Positions 31,347-40,928 of a DNA stretch of 50,441 bases are shown here, piece by piece. The notes under the pieces are model-generated. The model saw only the letters and a program-made list of their open reading frames with translations. It was not told the DNA's origin and made no database searches. The number at the start of each line of letters is the position of its first letter. The first letter of the stretch is position 1. This DNA is from an uncultured Legionellales bacterium. GTDB taxonomy: Bacteria > Pseudomonadota > Gammaproteobacteria > Eutrophobiales > Eutrophobiaceae. Position numbers and translations under genes: made by a program. The stretch covers positions 1-50,441 of the forward strand of contig CAJWRJ010000010.1 in assembly GCA_913046215.1 (NCBI GenBank). The letters run 5' to 3'.

Positions 31347-31496
31347 AATGATCTATTGGGTTTTTCGTATAATTTTCTTAATAAATTGTTGTACTTATAG
31401 CTATGACAAAAAAATCACATAAAAATTTGAACATAAATGCATTCTGTGCGATTTTAGCTACAAAGATAATAGGCGGGGAATTATACAGCAATTATT

Positions 31497-33740
31497 ATGA
31501 AGCACTTTAAAAACAAGCTAATAGCGTTATTTAGTCTTCTATCGCTGTCCTGTTGTATATTGGCTGCCGAGCTTGGTGGCGAACATTCCACATTGATATG
31601 CCCTCAATCTCTTAATATTCCAGAAAAAACCTTTATTGAAAGCGATTTAACTGATGATGATATTTATATTAGTGCCGATAATGCGGAACTAATCGAAGAA
31701 GGTGTATCTTCATTGAGCGGCAATGCTGAAATTAGACGAAAAACACAGCAAATTAAGGCAAATACAATAAATTATGACGAGCCCAATGATAGCGCAAGTC
31801 TTGATGGAGATGTTAAGTATTGGGATAAAACGCTATTTCTAAAGAGTAATAAAGGTAACTTAAAACTTGATAATGGTAGCGGCGAATTTGAGAATGCGGA
31901 ATATATCCTAAATAAAAGTCGTGGGATTGGTAATGCGAAAAGGCTATATGTTGACCTAGGCAAGCTAACTGAGTTGGAGAAAGTACAGTATACAACATGT
32001 GATCCAGACGATCAGTTTTGGCAATTATCTGCCGATAAAATTAGTCTAGATCATGAAGATAATTGGGGTAAAGCTCGCAATGTAATGATTAAGATTAAAA
32101 ACGTACCGGTCTTTTATTCTCCTTATATGTCTTTTCCACTTAGCAAAGAGCGTAAAAGTGGTTTTCTTGCTCCAGGTTACGGCGCAACTAACAGGAATGG
32201 TGTTGAATTACGAACTCCATACTATTGGAATATTAGCCCAAATATGGATGCAACTTTGACACCAAGATTCTTAACAGACTCTGGGGTTATGGCCATGGGT
32301 GAGTACCGCTACTTGTTTCCTAATAGCAGTGGTGAAATAAATTTTGAATATCTTGCCAGCGATAGCAATCTGGAAGATAAACATAGAAATTTATTTCATA
32401 TCACTCACCATCAATCATTTGCAGAGACCGGAAACTTCTTTTTTACCTATAATAGAGTTTCGGACAAATTTTATTTTGAAGATTTTGGAAGCCAGCTAAG
32501 CAAAACAAGCACACGGTTTTTAGAACGTCGTGTTGATGTCTCTTATCAAGGTGACAATTGGGACTTAACAACACGAATTCAGGACTATCAAACTGTAGAT
32601 CGAAGTATCGCTGTTTCATCTAGACCATATAAACGCCTACCACAGATTTTGTTTAATTACACATCGCCTAGAAAATTTAATCGAATAAATTATGGACTAA
32701 AATCAAATACCGTTTACTTTGAGCGCGGAGATAACGCAAATTTTACTAATAATGTAAATGGTGCACGTGTTAGCTTAAGACCATATGTGAAATACCCCAT
32801 GCGAACTATGGCGAGCTACATTGAACCTAAGTTAAGTCTTGATTACACACAATACAATCTAGATAACTCGGGAGTTTTTAGCGAAAACCCTAACCGACTT
32901 CTACCCATATTTAGTTTTGATAGCAAAATATTTCTGGAGAGAGATATGATGTTGGCTGGAAATAGTTTTTTACAAACGCTTGAGCCCAGATTATTTTACC
33001 TTTTTGTGCCTAATGAAAATCAGTCTGACTTACCAGTATTTGATACAGGTACATTTGATCTTTCGTTTGACTCATTATTTAGAGAAAACCGTTTTAGTGG
33101 AGATGATCGACTTGGTGATGCGAATCAAGTAGCAATTTCTGTAACCTCTCATCTAATTAGTCAAGAGAGCGGTAAAAATTATGGCGATATTAGTGTTGGG
33201 CAAATTTTCTATCTGCGTGATCGGGATGTAACTCTTCCTGGAAACGGAATTCGGGATGAATCAAGCTCGGCGATAATTGCTGAAATAAATACTAAACTTA
33301 TTAAAAACTGGACAATTGGCGGAGATATTCAGTGGGATCCTAATATAGGAGATGGAACAGAAAAAATAACTGCAAGTGCAACTTATGCTCCAATGCCCGG
33401 AAAAATATTAAATTTGGCTTACCGAGTGAGGAGAGATACAACTGATATTGAACAAAGTGATATTTCATTTAGAATGCCGCTAGACAGGCAATGGAGTGCA
33501 GTTGGAAGATGGAATTATGCTGTGCCAGAAGGACGATCATTAGAGCTTTTTGGTGGAGTTGAGTATGAAAGTTGCTGCTGGGCATTTCGTGCTGTTGCAA
33601 GAAGATTTCTAACGGATGCGAATGGTGAATTTGATACTGGAATATTCTTTCAGCTAGAATTAAAGGGACTCGCGGGAATTGGTAAAAAAACGGTTAATTT
33701 TCTAAAAGAACAAATTCCAGGCTATCGAAGTGGATTTTAA
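31497..33740 (+). CDS. lptD: LPS-assembly outer-membrane protein LptD
   Basis: Beta-barrel that inserts lipopolysaccharide into the outer leaflet together with LptE. The 747-residue protein has a signal peptide (1-24), an OstA/LptA-like N-terminal jellyroll (DDDIYISADNAELIEEG, residues about 52-165) and a C-terminal 26-strand barrel. The disulfide pattern of the family is kept: Cys35, Cys168 and the adjacent pair Cys693-Cys694 (ESCCW). It heads lptD-surA-pdxA-rsmA and overlaps surA by 11 bases. Confidence 0.96.
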   Translation: MKHFKNKLIALFSLLSLSCCILAAELGGEHSTLICPQSLNIPEKTFIESDLTDDDIYISADNAELIEEGVSSLSGNAEIRRKTQQIKANTINYDEPNDSASLDGDVKYWDKTLFLKSNKGNLKLDNGSGEFENAEYILNKSRGIGNAKRLYVDLGKLTELEKVQYTTCDPDDQFWQLSADKISLDHEDNWGKARNVMIKIKNVPVFYSPYMSFPLSKERKSGFLAPGYGATNRNGVELRTPYYWNISPNMDATLTPRFLTDSGVMAMGEYRYLFPNSSGEINFEYLASDSNLEDKHRNLFHITHHQSFAETGNFFFTYNRVSDKFYFEDFGSQLSKTSTRFLERRVDVSYQGDNWDLTTRIQDYQTVDRSIAVSSRPYKRLPQILFNYTSPRKFNRINYGLKSNTVYFERGDNANFTNNVNGARVSLRPYVKYPMRTMASYIEPKLSLDYTQYNLDNSGVFSENPNRLLPIFSFDSKIFLERDMMLAGNSFLQTLEPRLFYLFVPNENQSDLPVFDTGTFDLSFDSLFRENRFSGDDRLGDANQVAISVTSHLISQESGKNYGDISVGQIFYLRDRDVTLPGNGIRDESSSAIIAEINTKLIKNWTIGGDIQWDPNIGDGTEKITASATYAPMPGKILNLAYRVRRDTTDIEQSDISFRMPLDRQWSAVGRWNYAVPEGRSLELFGGVEYESCCWAFRAVARRFLTDANGEFDTGIFFQLELKGLAGIGKKTVNFLKEQIPGYRSGF

Positions 33741-35040
33741 TTTTTTAAAAATTCAACCTCGACATCTATTGTTGGGGTTCATATCACTATGTTTGATTCA
33801 ATCACTTGTGTTTGCTTACACTCCACTTGATCGTATTGTTGCAATAGTGAATGAAGACGTGATCATGGAAAGTGAACTTAACAATCAATTACGAATCTCA
33901 ATAAGTCAACTGAGGCAAGAAGGAAGACAAGAGCCAACTTCCTCTGTTTTTAAACGCCAAGTATTAAACAATTTAATATTAACGCGTATTCAACTACAGC
34001 TTGCTGCAAGAATGGGTATAAAGGTTACTGAAGATAACTTAAATAGAACAATAAGTAATATTGCAGCCGAAAGTCGTGTCTCTATGGAACAATTTAAAGA
34101 GATACTTAAAAATGATGGATACAACTATATGCAATTTCGTGAAAACATACGAAATGAAATTATTTTGACACAGCTACGCAAAAGACAAATAGAAAATCGA
34201 ATTAATATAACAGAAAAAGAAATTGATAATTTTTTATCTAATCAAAATTCGGAAGATTTATTTGAATCTGAAATACGACTTTCACATATATTAATCTCTT
34301 TACCAAATTCGGCAACAGATGAGGAAATCAGTCAAACCAAAAAGATGGCACTGAAAGTTAGAGATGAGCTTTTGGCGGGTGGAGATTTTTCAAAAATTGC
34401 TGCAACTGTATCAGATGGTGGCAATGCTAAATCAGGTGGAGATTTGGGATGGAGAAAAGAAAAAGATATACCGACAATATTCACGGAATATATTCCAAAT
34501 ATGAAACTTGGTGATATCAGCGAATTAATTCAAAGCCCAAGTGGATTTCATATAATAAAAATTGCTGAACTTAAAGATATGGAAAAAAATATAGTGGAGC
34601 AAACACGAGCTAGACATATACTCGTTAAAACAAATCAATATACGACAGATGATTATGCAAGGGAAAAACTGAGGCAACTAAAAATTCGAATCATAAATGG
34701 TGATGATTTTGGTTTGTTAGCAAAAGGTAATTCTGACGATTCAATGAGTGCAATTAATGGCGGCGAACTAGGTTGGAGAACAAAAGGTGAACTAGTTATT
34801 GAGTTTCAGAATACTTTGGATAATTTAACTATTAACGAAATTAGCGAACCTTTCAAAACACAGTTTGGATGGCATATTGCGCAAGTACTTGAAAGACGTG
34901 ATCACGATAATTCGGAAAATTTAAAGCGTGCTAAAGTAAGAAACGTAATTGGTGACCGAAAACTAAATGAGGCCCTACAAAACTGGAACACTCAACTTTT
35001 AGATGAAGCATATGTTGAGTATCGCTTAGATGATGTCTAA
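33730..35040 (+). CDS. surA: Periplasmic chaperone/peptidyl-prolyl isomerase SurA
   Basis: Chaperone that escorts outer-membrane proteins to the BAM complex and assists LptD folding. The 436-residue protein has a signal peptide (LLLGFISLCLIQSLVFA), the SurA N-domain (from TPLDRIVAIVNEDVIMESEL), and two parvulin PPIC domains at about 180-280 (RLSHILISLP ... GFHIIKIAE) and 290-385 (RARHILVKTN ... GWHIAQVLE). The start is GTG at 33730, inside the end of lptD; no ATG is available before the signal peptide. The downstream end overlaps pdxA. Confidence 0.95.
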   Translation: MDFNFLKIQPRHLLLGFISLCLIQSLVFAYTPLDRIVAIVNEDVIMESELNNQLRISISQLRQEGRQEPTSSVFKRQVLNNLILTRIQLQLAARMGIKVTEDNLNRTISNIAAESRVSMEQFKEILKNDGYNYMQFRENIRNEIILTQLRKRQIENRINITEKEIDNFLSNQNSEDLFESEIRLSHILISLPNSATDEEISQTKKMALKVRDELLAGGDFSKIAATVSDGGNAKSGGDLGWRKEKDIPTIFTEYIPNMKLGDISELIQSPSGFHIIKIAELKDMEKNIVEQTRARHILVKTNQYTTDDYAREKLRQLKIRIINGDDFGLLAKGNSDDSMSAINGGELGWRTKGELVIEFQNTLDNLTINEISEPFKTQFGWHIAQVLERRDHDNSENLKRAKVRNVIGDRKLNEALQNWNTQLLDEAYVEYRLDDV

Positions 35041-36037
35041 AAATGCTAGTTCTCGTCTTCTTGTAACATCTGGAGAACCTGCAGGTATTGGCCCAGACCT
35101 CATTATCAAGTTACAACAAATGGATCATAATTATAATCTAACGGTAATTGGTGATCCTGATCTTCTAAAAAAACGTGCCGAATTATTATCAATACCAATA
35201 GATATCGAGATTATCTCTGAAAAAAATACTTCTAATGAAATAATTGATAATAAATCTTTAAAAGTTCTGCCAGTAAAATTAAATACTGATAGCAAGCCAG
35301 GTGTGCTAGATGTAAGAAATGTAGATTACGTTATAAAAATGATAAAAATGTCTTGTCAATATTGTCTGGAAAATAATTTTGATGCACTCATTACAACGCC
35401 AGTACAAAAATCTATTATTAACGATGCCGGAATAAAATTTAGTGGTCATACAGAATATATGGCAAAAGAATATAACGTTGACTTACCCGTTATGTTACTT
35501 GACTGTGAAGGATTTAGAGTCGCACTTGTCACGACACATATGCCTCTAACTGACGTCCCAAAATATATCACTGAAAAAAGAATAGAAAAAGTAATCAAGA
35601 TCGTTATTAATGAGATGAAAAATAAGTTTTCCATTGAATCTCCAAAAATTACTGTTTGTGGTTTAAACCCGCATGCGGGAGAAGATGGATATCTAGGTAG
35701 AGAGGAAAAAGAATACATTAAACCCGTTATCAATAAATTTATTAAAAAAGGCTACGATGTGTCTGGACCTATTCCTGCTGACACTGCGTTTCGAGAAGAA
35801 AAAAGGGGGAAGACGGATGTGTTTATTTCTATGTATCATGATCAAGGATTACCAGTACTCAAAACATTCGGTTTTGGCGAAACTGTTAACATAACACTCG
35901 GATTACCAATTATTAGGACTTCAGTCGACCACGGAACTGCTCTTGAAATTGCTGGTACTGGTAAAGCCGAATGTAGTAGTTTACTTGCTGCTATAAATAT
36001 GGCGAATAAAATGATCAAGAATAATCATAAACAGTAA
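35030..36037 (+). CDS. pdxA: 4-hydroxythreonine-4-phosphate dehydrogenase
   Basis: NAD-dependent enzyme of de novo pyridoxal 5'-phosphate synthesis in the DXP-dependent route (EC 1.1.1.262). The 335-residue protein has SGEPAGIGPDLIIKL near the N-terminus, metal-ligand regions FSGHTEYMA, GLNPHAGEDG and MYHDQGLPVLKTFGF, and the C-terminal TSVDHGTALEIAGTGKA. The start is either of two adjacent ATG codons (35030 or 35033), both overlapping the end of surA. It belongs to the conserved lptD-surA-pdxA-rsmA cluster. Confidence 0.96.
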   Translation: MMSKNASSRLLVTSGEPAGIGPDLIIKLQQMDHNYNLTVIGDPDLLKKRAELLSIPIDIEIISEKNTSNEIIDNKSLKVLPVKLNTDSKPGVLDVRNVDYVIKMIKMSCQYCLENNFDALITTPVQKSIINDAGIKFSGHTEYMAKEYNVDLPVMLLDCEGFRVALVTTHMPLTDVPKYITEKRIEKVIKIVINEMKNKFSIESPKITVCGLNPHAGEDGYLGREEKEYIKPVINKFIKKGYDVSGPIPADTAFREEKRGKTDVFISMYHDQGLPVLKTFGFGETVNITLGLPIIRTSVDHGTALEIAGTGKAECSSLLAAINMANKMIKNNHKQ

Positions 36038-36065
36038 ATCACGAAAAATCTTTAGAAGAAAATAA

Positions 36066-36851
36066 ATGCAATCTGATTCACATTATTTAAAAAAAAGATT
36101 CAGCCAAAACTTTCTAGAAGATAAAAGTGTAATTGAAAAAATTATAAATATAATAAATCCAGAAAAAAATGATCATCTTATTGAGATTGGTCCAGGAAAA
36201 GGCGCACTTACAGTACCAATTATAAAATTTGTAAAAAAAATTGATGTCATTGAAATTGATAAGCAATTGGTAAAATTATTAAAAGACAACATAGATGATA
36301 AAAAGCTTACTATTCATGAATATGACGCTCTTAAATTTGATTATTCAAAATTTAAAAATAGAAACCTGAGATTAATTGGAAATCTACCATACAATATAAG
36401 CACGCCTCTCTTATTTTATCTTCTATCGTACAAGAATATTATAAAGAATATGTTTTTTATGTTACAAAAAGAAGTTGTTGAAAGAATATGTGCACGACCT
36501 GGTACAAAAGAATATGGTCGCTTGTCAGTTATGATTCAACATTGCTGTGAAGTTGAATCAATGCTAGAAATAAAGCCAGATGCTTTTTACCCAAGTCCAA
36601 ATGTTGATTCAGCAATAGTTAAAATAACACCTTTATCTAAAACAAAATATAAATTAATTAATGATGAGAACTTTAAAACAATAGTGAGAGAAGCATTCTC
36701 ACAAAGACGAAAAACTATACGTAATGCATTAAAAATGTTTTTGAATGAGGATGATATAAAAGCAGCGGGTATAGATGCCAACGTTCGTGCGGAAAAATTA
36801 GAAATAAAAGACTTCGTCGAACTATCAAATTTATACCAAGTTAAGAACTAG
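36066..36851 (+). CDS. rsmA: 16S rRNA m6(2)A1518/A1519 dimethyltransferase
   Basis: KsgA/RsmA dimethylates two adjacent adenosines in helix 45 of 16S rRNA, a late 30S checkpoint. The 261-residue protein has KRFSQNFLEDKSVIEKI at the start, the SAM motif LIEIGPGKGALT, the catalytic NLPYNIS motif, and the C-terminal RRKTIRNAL region. Length is usual. It lies 28 bases after pdxA. In E. coli-type genomes apaG and apaH follow directly; here they are about 9 kb further on. Confidence 0.96.
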   Translation: MQSDSHYLKKRFSQNFLEDKSVIEKIINIINPEKNDHLIEIGPGKGALTVPIIKFVKKIDVIEIDKQLVKLLKDNIDDKKLTIHEYDALKFDYSKFKNRNLRLIGNLPYNISTPLLFYLLSYKNIIKNMFFMLQKEVVERICARPGTKEYGRLSVMIQHCCEVESMLEIKPDAFYPSPNVDSAIVKITPLSKTKYKLINDENFKTIVREAFSQRRKTIRNALKMFLNEDDIKAAGIDANVRAEKLEIKDFVELSNLYQVKN

Positions 36852-36975
36852 TCGAACGAAAAATAACTTTTTTGTCTGACTTTTAAATAAAATTATATTA
36901 AAATCTTTTACATGTTTATCTTCATTCTTTGCAGAGACTTATTCATGTTATCATCAGTTGTTTAATTAATATTGA

Positions 36976-37509
36976 TTGTCTATTCTTTTGAAATCAATAC
37001 TACATAGCCTTATATCAAAAATTGATACATTTACGGAATATAGTGGTAAATGTGTTTCCCTGCTGGTAATCATACTTGTATTCATTGTTGGATATGACGT
37101 ATCAATGCGTTATCTTTTTAATAGTGGATCAGTTGCTATTCAAGAACTTGAATGGCATTTATTTTCAATTATTTTCTTATTTGGTTCAGCATACACATTA
37201 AAACATAATGAACATGTTAGACTGGATATTCTGTATAACAGCAAACTAATAAATGAAAGGATGCGCCTTTGGTTTGATGTGTTAGGTACGCTTATATTTC
37301 TTTTGCCATTTTGTGTTCTCATTATCATTAGTGCATGGCCTTTTGTAATGCAAGCATACATACATGCTGAAATATCACCAGATCCTGGAGGTTTACCAGG
37401 TCGTTGGCTGATTAAAGCAGCAATTCCTATTGGTTTCTTTATGCTCTTAATTCAGGGTATTTCTGAGCTCTTAAAGAAGGTTTGTCTTGCACTGGAGAAG
37501 AGTAAATGA
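36976..37509 (+). CDS. TRAP transporter small permease (DctQ)
   Basis: Small membrane subunit of a tripartite ATP-independent periplasmic transporter, typically for C4-dicarboxylates or other organic acids. The 177-residue protein has four likely membrane segments (about 26-46, 56-74, 96-118 and 140-160) with YDVSMRYLFNSGS and AYTLKHNEHVRLDIL, typical of DctQ. The start is uncertain: no ATG precedes the conserved part. TTG at 36976 is used, TTG at 36988 is possible, and no clear ribosome-binding site is seen. The end overlaps dctM by four bases (ATGA). Confidence 0.85.
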   Translation: MSILLKSILHSLISKIDTFTEYSGKCVSLLVIILVFIVGYDVSMRYLFNSGSVAIQELEWHLFSIIFLFGSAYTLKHNEHVRLDILYNSKLINERMRLWFDVLGTLIFLLPFCVLIIISAWPFVMQAYIHAEISPDPGGLPGRWLIKAAIPIGFFMLLIQGISELLKKVCLALEKSK

Positions 37510-38819
37510 CAGCTATTGTTGTATTAATGTTTCTCTCTCTAATGCTTTTATTATTAATGGGATACCCTGTTGCTTTTACATCAGGATTTGTCGCGCTCGT
37601 ATTTGGTCTGATATTTCTGGGCGTTGATTTCTTTACACTTCTGCCTCTTCGTATTTGGGGAATCCTAACAAATTTTACGTTACTTGCGGTCCCATTATTT
37701 ATTTTTATGGGGATTGTATTAGATCGTTCTGGTATAGCAGAAGATTTGCTGGAAACGATGGGAAAATTATGTGGAAAGTTAAATGGAGGATTAGCTTTCT
37801 CTGTTGTAATTGTTGGCGCGATGCTTGCGGCAACGACTGGTGTTGTTGGTGCGACAGTTGTAACAATGGGTATCATTGCCTTACCAACCATGCTTAAACA
37901 TAATTACTCTGCATCTTTAGCATCAGGAACTATTGCGGCTTCCGGTACGTTAGGTCAAATTATCCCTCCAAGTATTATCTTAATACTTCTTGGAGATGTA
38001 ATGGGTGTTCCTGTAGGTCGTTTATTTGTTGGATCAATAATTCCAGGATTGCTATTAGTAAGTCTTTTCATTGCATATATACTTATCTACTCTTGGTATA
38101 AACCAAGTGTCGCGCCTGCATTGAATGTAGAGAATAATAATTTCAATTTTTTACAACTATTGAGTACCGTTTTTCCTCCACTCTTGCTAATACTTGCTGT
38201 TCTTGGCTCTATATTTTTTGGTATTGCAACACCAACAGAATCAGCTTCCGTTGGAGCCATTGGTGCATTAATACTCGCCGGTTGTCATAGAAGACTCAAT
38301 TTAAAAAATCTTAATGAATCAATGCGACACACAACAAAACTTACTAGCATGGTGTTTATGATCTTAATTGGTGCTACCGCTTTTGGTCTTGTATTTAGAG
38401 GGATAGGTGGAGACAGACTAGTTTTGGATGTAATGTCTAATTTACCTGCGGGTGTATGGGGATTCCTATTTGTCAGTATGTTGCTTATTTTCATTCTTGG
38501 ATTTTTTCTAGACTTTTTACAAATATGCTTCATCGTTATACCTATTCTGGCTCCAATCGCAGTTGGATTTCAAATTGACTTACTTTGGTTTGCGATATTA
38601 ATTGCCATTAATCTACAAACGTCTTTTTTAACTCCTCCTTTTGGGTTTTCATTATTTTATTTGAAAGCAGTTGCGCCACCTAGTATCAATATAAAAAATA
38701 TATATTCGGGAATTATTCCTTTTGTGTTAATACAATTAATAACGATATTACTAATTGTGCTTATACCTGATTTAACAACATGGCTACCCGATCTTATGGA
38801 TAGAGCCCACGGCTTATAG
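37506..38819 (+). CDS. TRAP transporter large permease (DctM)
   Basis: Large ion-coupled permease subunit of the TRAP system. The 437-residue protein is highly hydrophobic, with about 12 membrane segments. It shows DctM signatures GYPVAFTSGFVALVFG, VPLFIFMGIVLDRSGIAEDLLE, the GTLGQIIPPSIILILLGD loop and TPTESASVGAIGAL. It overlaps dctQ by ATGA, so translation is coupled. No dctP gene for the solute-binding protein is adjacent: rsmA is upstream and aroE convergent downstream. Substrate cannot be assigned. Confidence 0.93.
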   Translation: MTAIVVLMFLSLMLLLLMGYPVAFTSGFVALVFGLIFLGVDFFTLLPLRIWGILTNFTLLAVPLFIFMGIVLDRSGIAEDLLETMGKLCGKLNGGLAFSVVIVGAMLAATTGVVGATVVTMGIIALPTMLKHNYSASLASGTIAASGTLGQIIPPSIILILLGDVMGVPVGRLFVGSIIPGLLLVSLFIAYILIYSWYKPSVAPALNVENNNFNFLQLLSTVFPPLLLILAVLGSIFFGIATPTESASVGAIGALILAGCHRRLNLKNLNESMRHTTKLTSMVFMILIGATAFGLVFRGIGGDRLVLDVMSNLPAGVWGFLFVSMLLIFILGFFLDFLQICFIVIPILAPIAVGFQIDLLWFAILIAINLQTSFLTPPFGFSLFYLKAVAPPSINIKNIYSGIIPFVLIQLITILLIVLIPDLTTWLPDLMDRAHGL

Positions 38820-38832
38820 TAAAATCACACTT

Positions 38833-39678
38833 TTATAAATTCTTCAGTGCTTCAATTACTTTAGCTGTATTTGGCTTCACGCCGTGCCAAATAAAAAATG
38901 ATTCTGCTGCCTGCTCAACCAACATACCAAGCCCATCAGCAGCTCTTAAGGCTCCATTTTCGATAGCCCATTTTATAAATACAGTTTTATCACTTGAATA
39001 CATTAAGTCATAACAAAACGTATTTTTATTAATTATATTTCTAGAAACAGGAGGAACTTCTGATGATAGACTTAGTGAAGTTCCATTAATAATTACATCA
39101 AAAATATCATTAGGTAAAGTTTCGTAAGAGAATGATTTTATATCAATTTTATTTTTGAATTTTTTTTCTAGTTCTTCCGCACGTGATAACGTGCGATTTA
39201 CAATTACAATATTCTTAATTTCTTCTGGCACTAATCTTTCGATTATTGATTTAACTGTGCCGCCCGCTCCTAATATTAGGATACTTTTATTTTGTAAGTT
39301 AATGCCATAATTTTTCCTCAAATCATTAATAAATCCCTCTCCGTCGGTCGTATCACCAATAATATTAGTTTCGGTATCGAATTTAATAGTATTTACCGAG
39401 CCAGATTCTAGGGCTCGGCTTGTTATTTCTGTACATAACTTATAAGCATTTTCTTTAAACGGCACTGTAATATTTAAACCTTTGCCGCCTTGTGAGCTAA
39501 ATAAATTAACATACGTTGAAAGCTCATCATTAGGAACTTCAATAGCGTTGTATTCTAATGTTATTCCCATTTCTTTAGCGAATAACAAATGTATTTGAGG
39601 AGATTTGCTGTGTTTAACGGGATTACCTAACACGGCATAATTTGCAACTGAAGGATTGTTTATGAGTTCGTTAACCAC
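38833..39678 (-). CDS. aroE: Shikimate dehydrogenase
   Basis: NADPH-dependent reduction of 3-dehydroshikimate to shikimate in aromatic amino acid synthesis (EC 1.1.1.25). The 281-residue protein has the substrate-binding NPVKHSKSPQIH, the catalytic Lys in GLNITVPFKENAY, the dinucleotide-binding ILGAGGTVKSI, and the NADP-selecting NRTLSRAEEL. The C-terminus shows DGLGMLVEQAAESF. The start is GTG at 39678, without an obvious ribosome-binding site. It lies 35 bases after the CAP-rhodanese gene and converges with dctM. Confidence 0.94.
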   Translation of the reverse strand: MVNELINNPSVANYAVLGNPVKHSKSPQIHLLFAKEMGITLEYNAIEVPNDELSTYVNLFSSQGGKGLNITVPFKENAYKLCTEITSRALESGSVNTIKFDTETNIIGDTTDGEGFINDLRKNYGINLQNKSILILGAGGTVKSIIERLVPEEIKNIVIVNRTLSRAEELEKKFKNKIDIKSFSYETLPNDIFDVIINGTSLSLSSEVPPVSRNIINKNTFCYDLMYSSDKTVFIKWAIENGALRAADGLGMLVEQAAESFFIWHGVKPNTAKVIEALKNL

Positions 39679-39713
39679 AACGATTATTAGTTTGCTATTT
39701 TCAACTTAAAACT

Positions 39714-40802
39714 CTAGTCGCCAGTTCGTTCGACTAAACCGCCTTTAAGACAATAAGCATCAATACCTCGCTCACTCAACAAAAAAGCTGCCGCGGAACT
39801 TCGACGACCACTATCGCAATAAACTATGTATTTCTTTTTTGTATCCAGTGTAGCGGCCTTTATTCTTAAAGTAATAAGAGGAATATTGATACTTCCTTTC
39901 ATCCCAGAATCCTTATGCTCTGATTCAAGTCTAACATCAATCCATATTGCTGTTCCTTCATTAACCATTGCATCTGCTTCTTCCCCAGTTAACCAACTCA
40001 ACATAGGCTCTTTTAATAATTCATTGAAGTCATCTTTAGATAAACGCATTAACGAACCGCTTGTTTCCATAACTACATTTGCATTTCGTTTAGCATCAGA
40101 TAACAAGGCCTCCTCTCCAAATGAACCTCCAACTGAGATTGTTGCAAGAGTAAGAGGAGTTCCTGTCTTTGAATTTCGAGTAACCTTGCATTTTCCCTGC
40201 TTAATGATGTAATAATAATCACCATCCTCACCTTGCTTAATTACCTCTGTACCTGCTTTGACTGGCATCTCTTGCATGCGCATAAACATTGTCTGAATAT
40301 TGGCAGGAGGTACTTGTAGAAAAGCTTTAGACTGCAGAATACTCGTCATCCAATCAGCTTCTTCATCATTTTCACTTGATGAATCGGCCGCATGTATGTC
40401 TGATACTTCAATACCGGACAATTGATCCCAAGTTAATAAAATGTCGAGTAAATCACTATCAATTCTAATTAAACTACAATCTGTTTTTGCTTTTGCCGTT
40501 TGCTTTCTTGGTTGCCGATTTGCAATAGCATGTTTTGCTTTTTCAGTGCCTGCTTCAACAACATAACCAGCGGTACCCGTAACCTCGGTATTTTCTGAAG
40601 CGCTTTCAATCGAAGATACTTCCACCTGTCCCTCAACAATGTATATTGCTTTTTTATCATTATCTCCAGCTTTAAAAATAACTTCCCCGGCAGAAACAGT
40701 CTCAACAAAAGTTTTGCCCGCTAGTTCATCAAAATTCTCAGCCTTAAGTGAATTTGCTGGAACAAAGTTTTTTAATACTGTTTTATCAATTGGTTCAGAC
40801 AT
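39714..40802 (-). CDS. Double cyclic-nucleotide-binding domain plus rhodanese protein
   Basis: Predicted soluble sensor or enzyme of unknown role. The 362-residue protein has two CAP_ED-type domains and a C-terminal rhodanese domain. The first (about 25-125) is degenerate, with an insertion after GQVEV. The second (about 155-265) has a good phosphate-binding cassette, GGSFGEEALLSDAKRNANV, with the Arg that contacts the cyclic nucleotide phosphate. The rhodanese domain (about 275-362) keeps the active-site loop YCDSGRRSS (Cys329). No DNA-binding helix-turn-helix is visible, so it is not a CRP-like transcription factor. It lies between the nitrogen locus and aroE, downstream of a strong terminator. 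Confidence 0.82.
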   Translation of the reverse strand: MSEPIDKTVLKNFVPANSLKAENFDELAGKTFVETVSAGEVIFKAGDNDKKAIYIVEGQVEVSSIESASENTEVTGTAGYVVEAGTEKAKHAIANRQPRKQTAKAKTDCSLIRIDSDLLDILLTWDQLSGIEVSDIHAADSSSENDEEADWMTSILQSKAFLQVPPANIQTMFMRMQEMPVKAGTEVIKQGEDGDYYYIIKQGKCKVTRNSKTGTPLTLATISVGGSFGEEALLSDAKRNANVVMETSGSLMRLSKDDFNELLKEPMLSWLTGEEADAMVNEGTAIWIDVRLESEHKDSGMKGSINIPLITLRIKAATLDTKKKYIVYCDSGRRSSAAAFLLSERGIDAYCLKGGLVERTGD

Positions 40803-40874
40803 TTATCCGTATCCTTCAAACTATATTAATACATATTATATTACAGTTAGCATAATTAATGTATTTACCTTAAT

Positions 40875-40907
40875 AAAAAACCTGCTGTGCTTGAAACACA
40901 GCAGGTT
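40875..40907 (-). terminator. Rho-independent terminator after the second amtB
   Basis: AACCTGCTGTG (40879-40889) and CACAGCAGGTT (40897-40907) form a perfect 11-base-pair stem with a 7-base loop. On the minus strand the stem runs into a T-run (complement of 40875-40880). It follows the amtB stop at 40929 and precedes the CAP-rhodanese ATG at 40802, so the two units are transcriptionally separated. Confidence 0.93.
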
Positions 40908-40928
40908 ATTTTCTAAATAAAAAGAATC

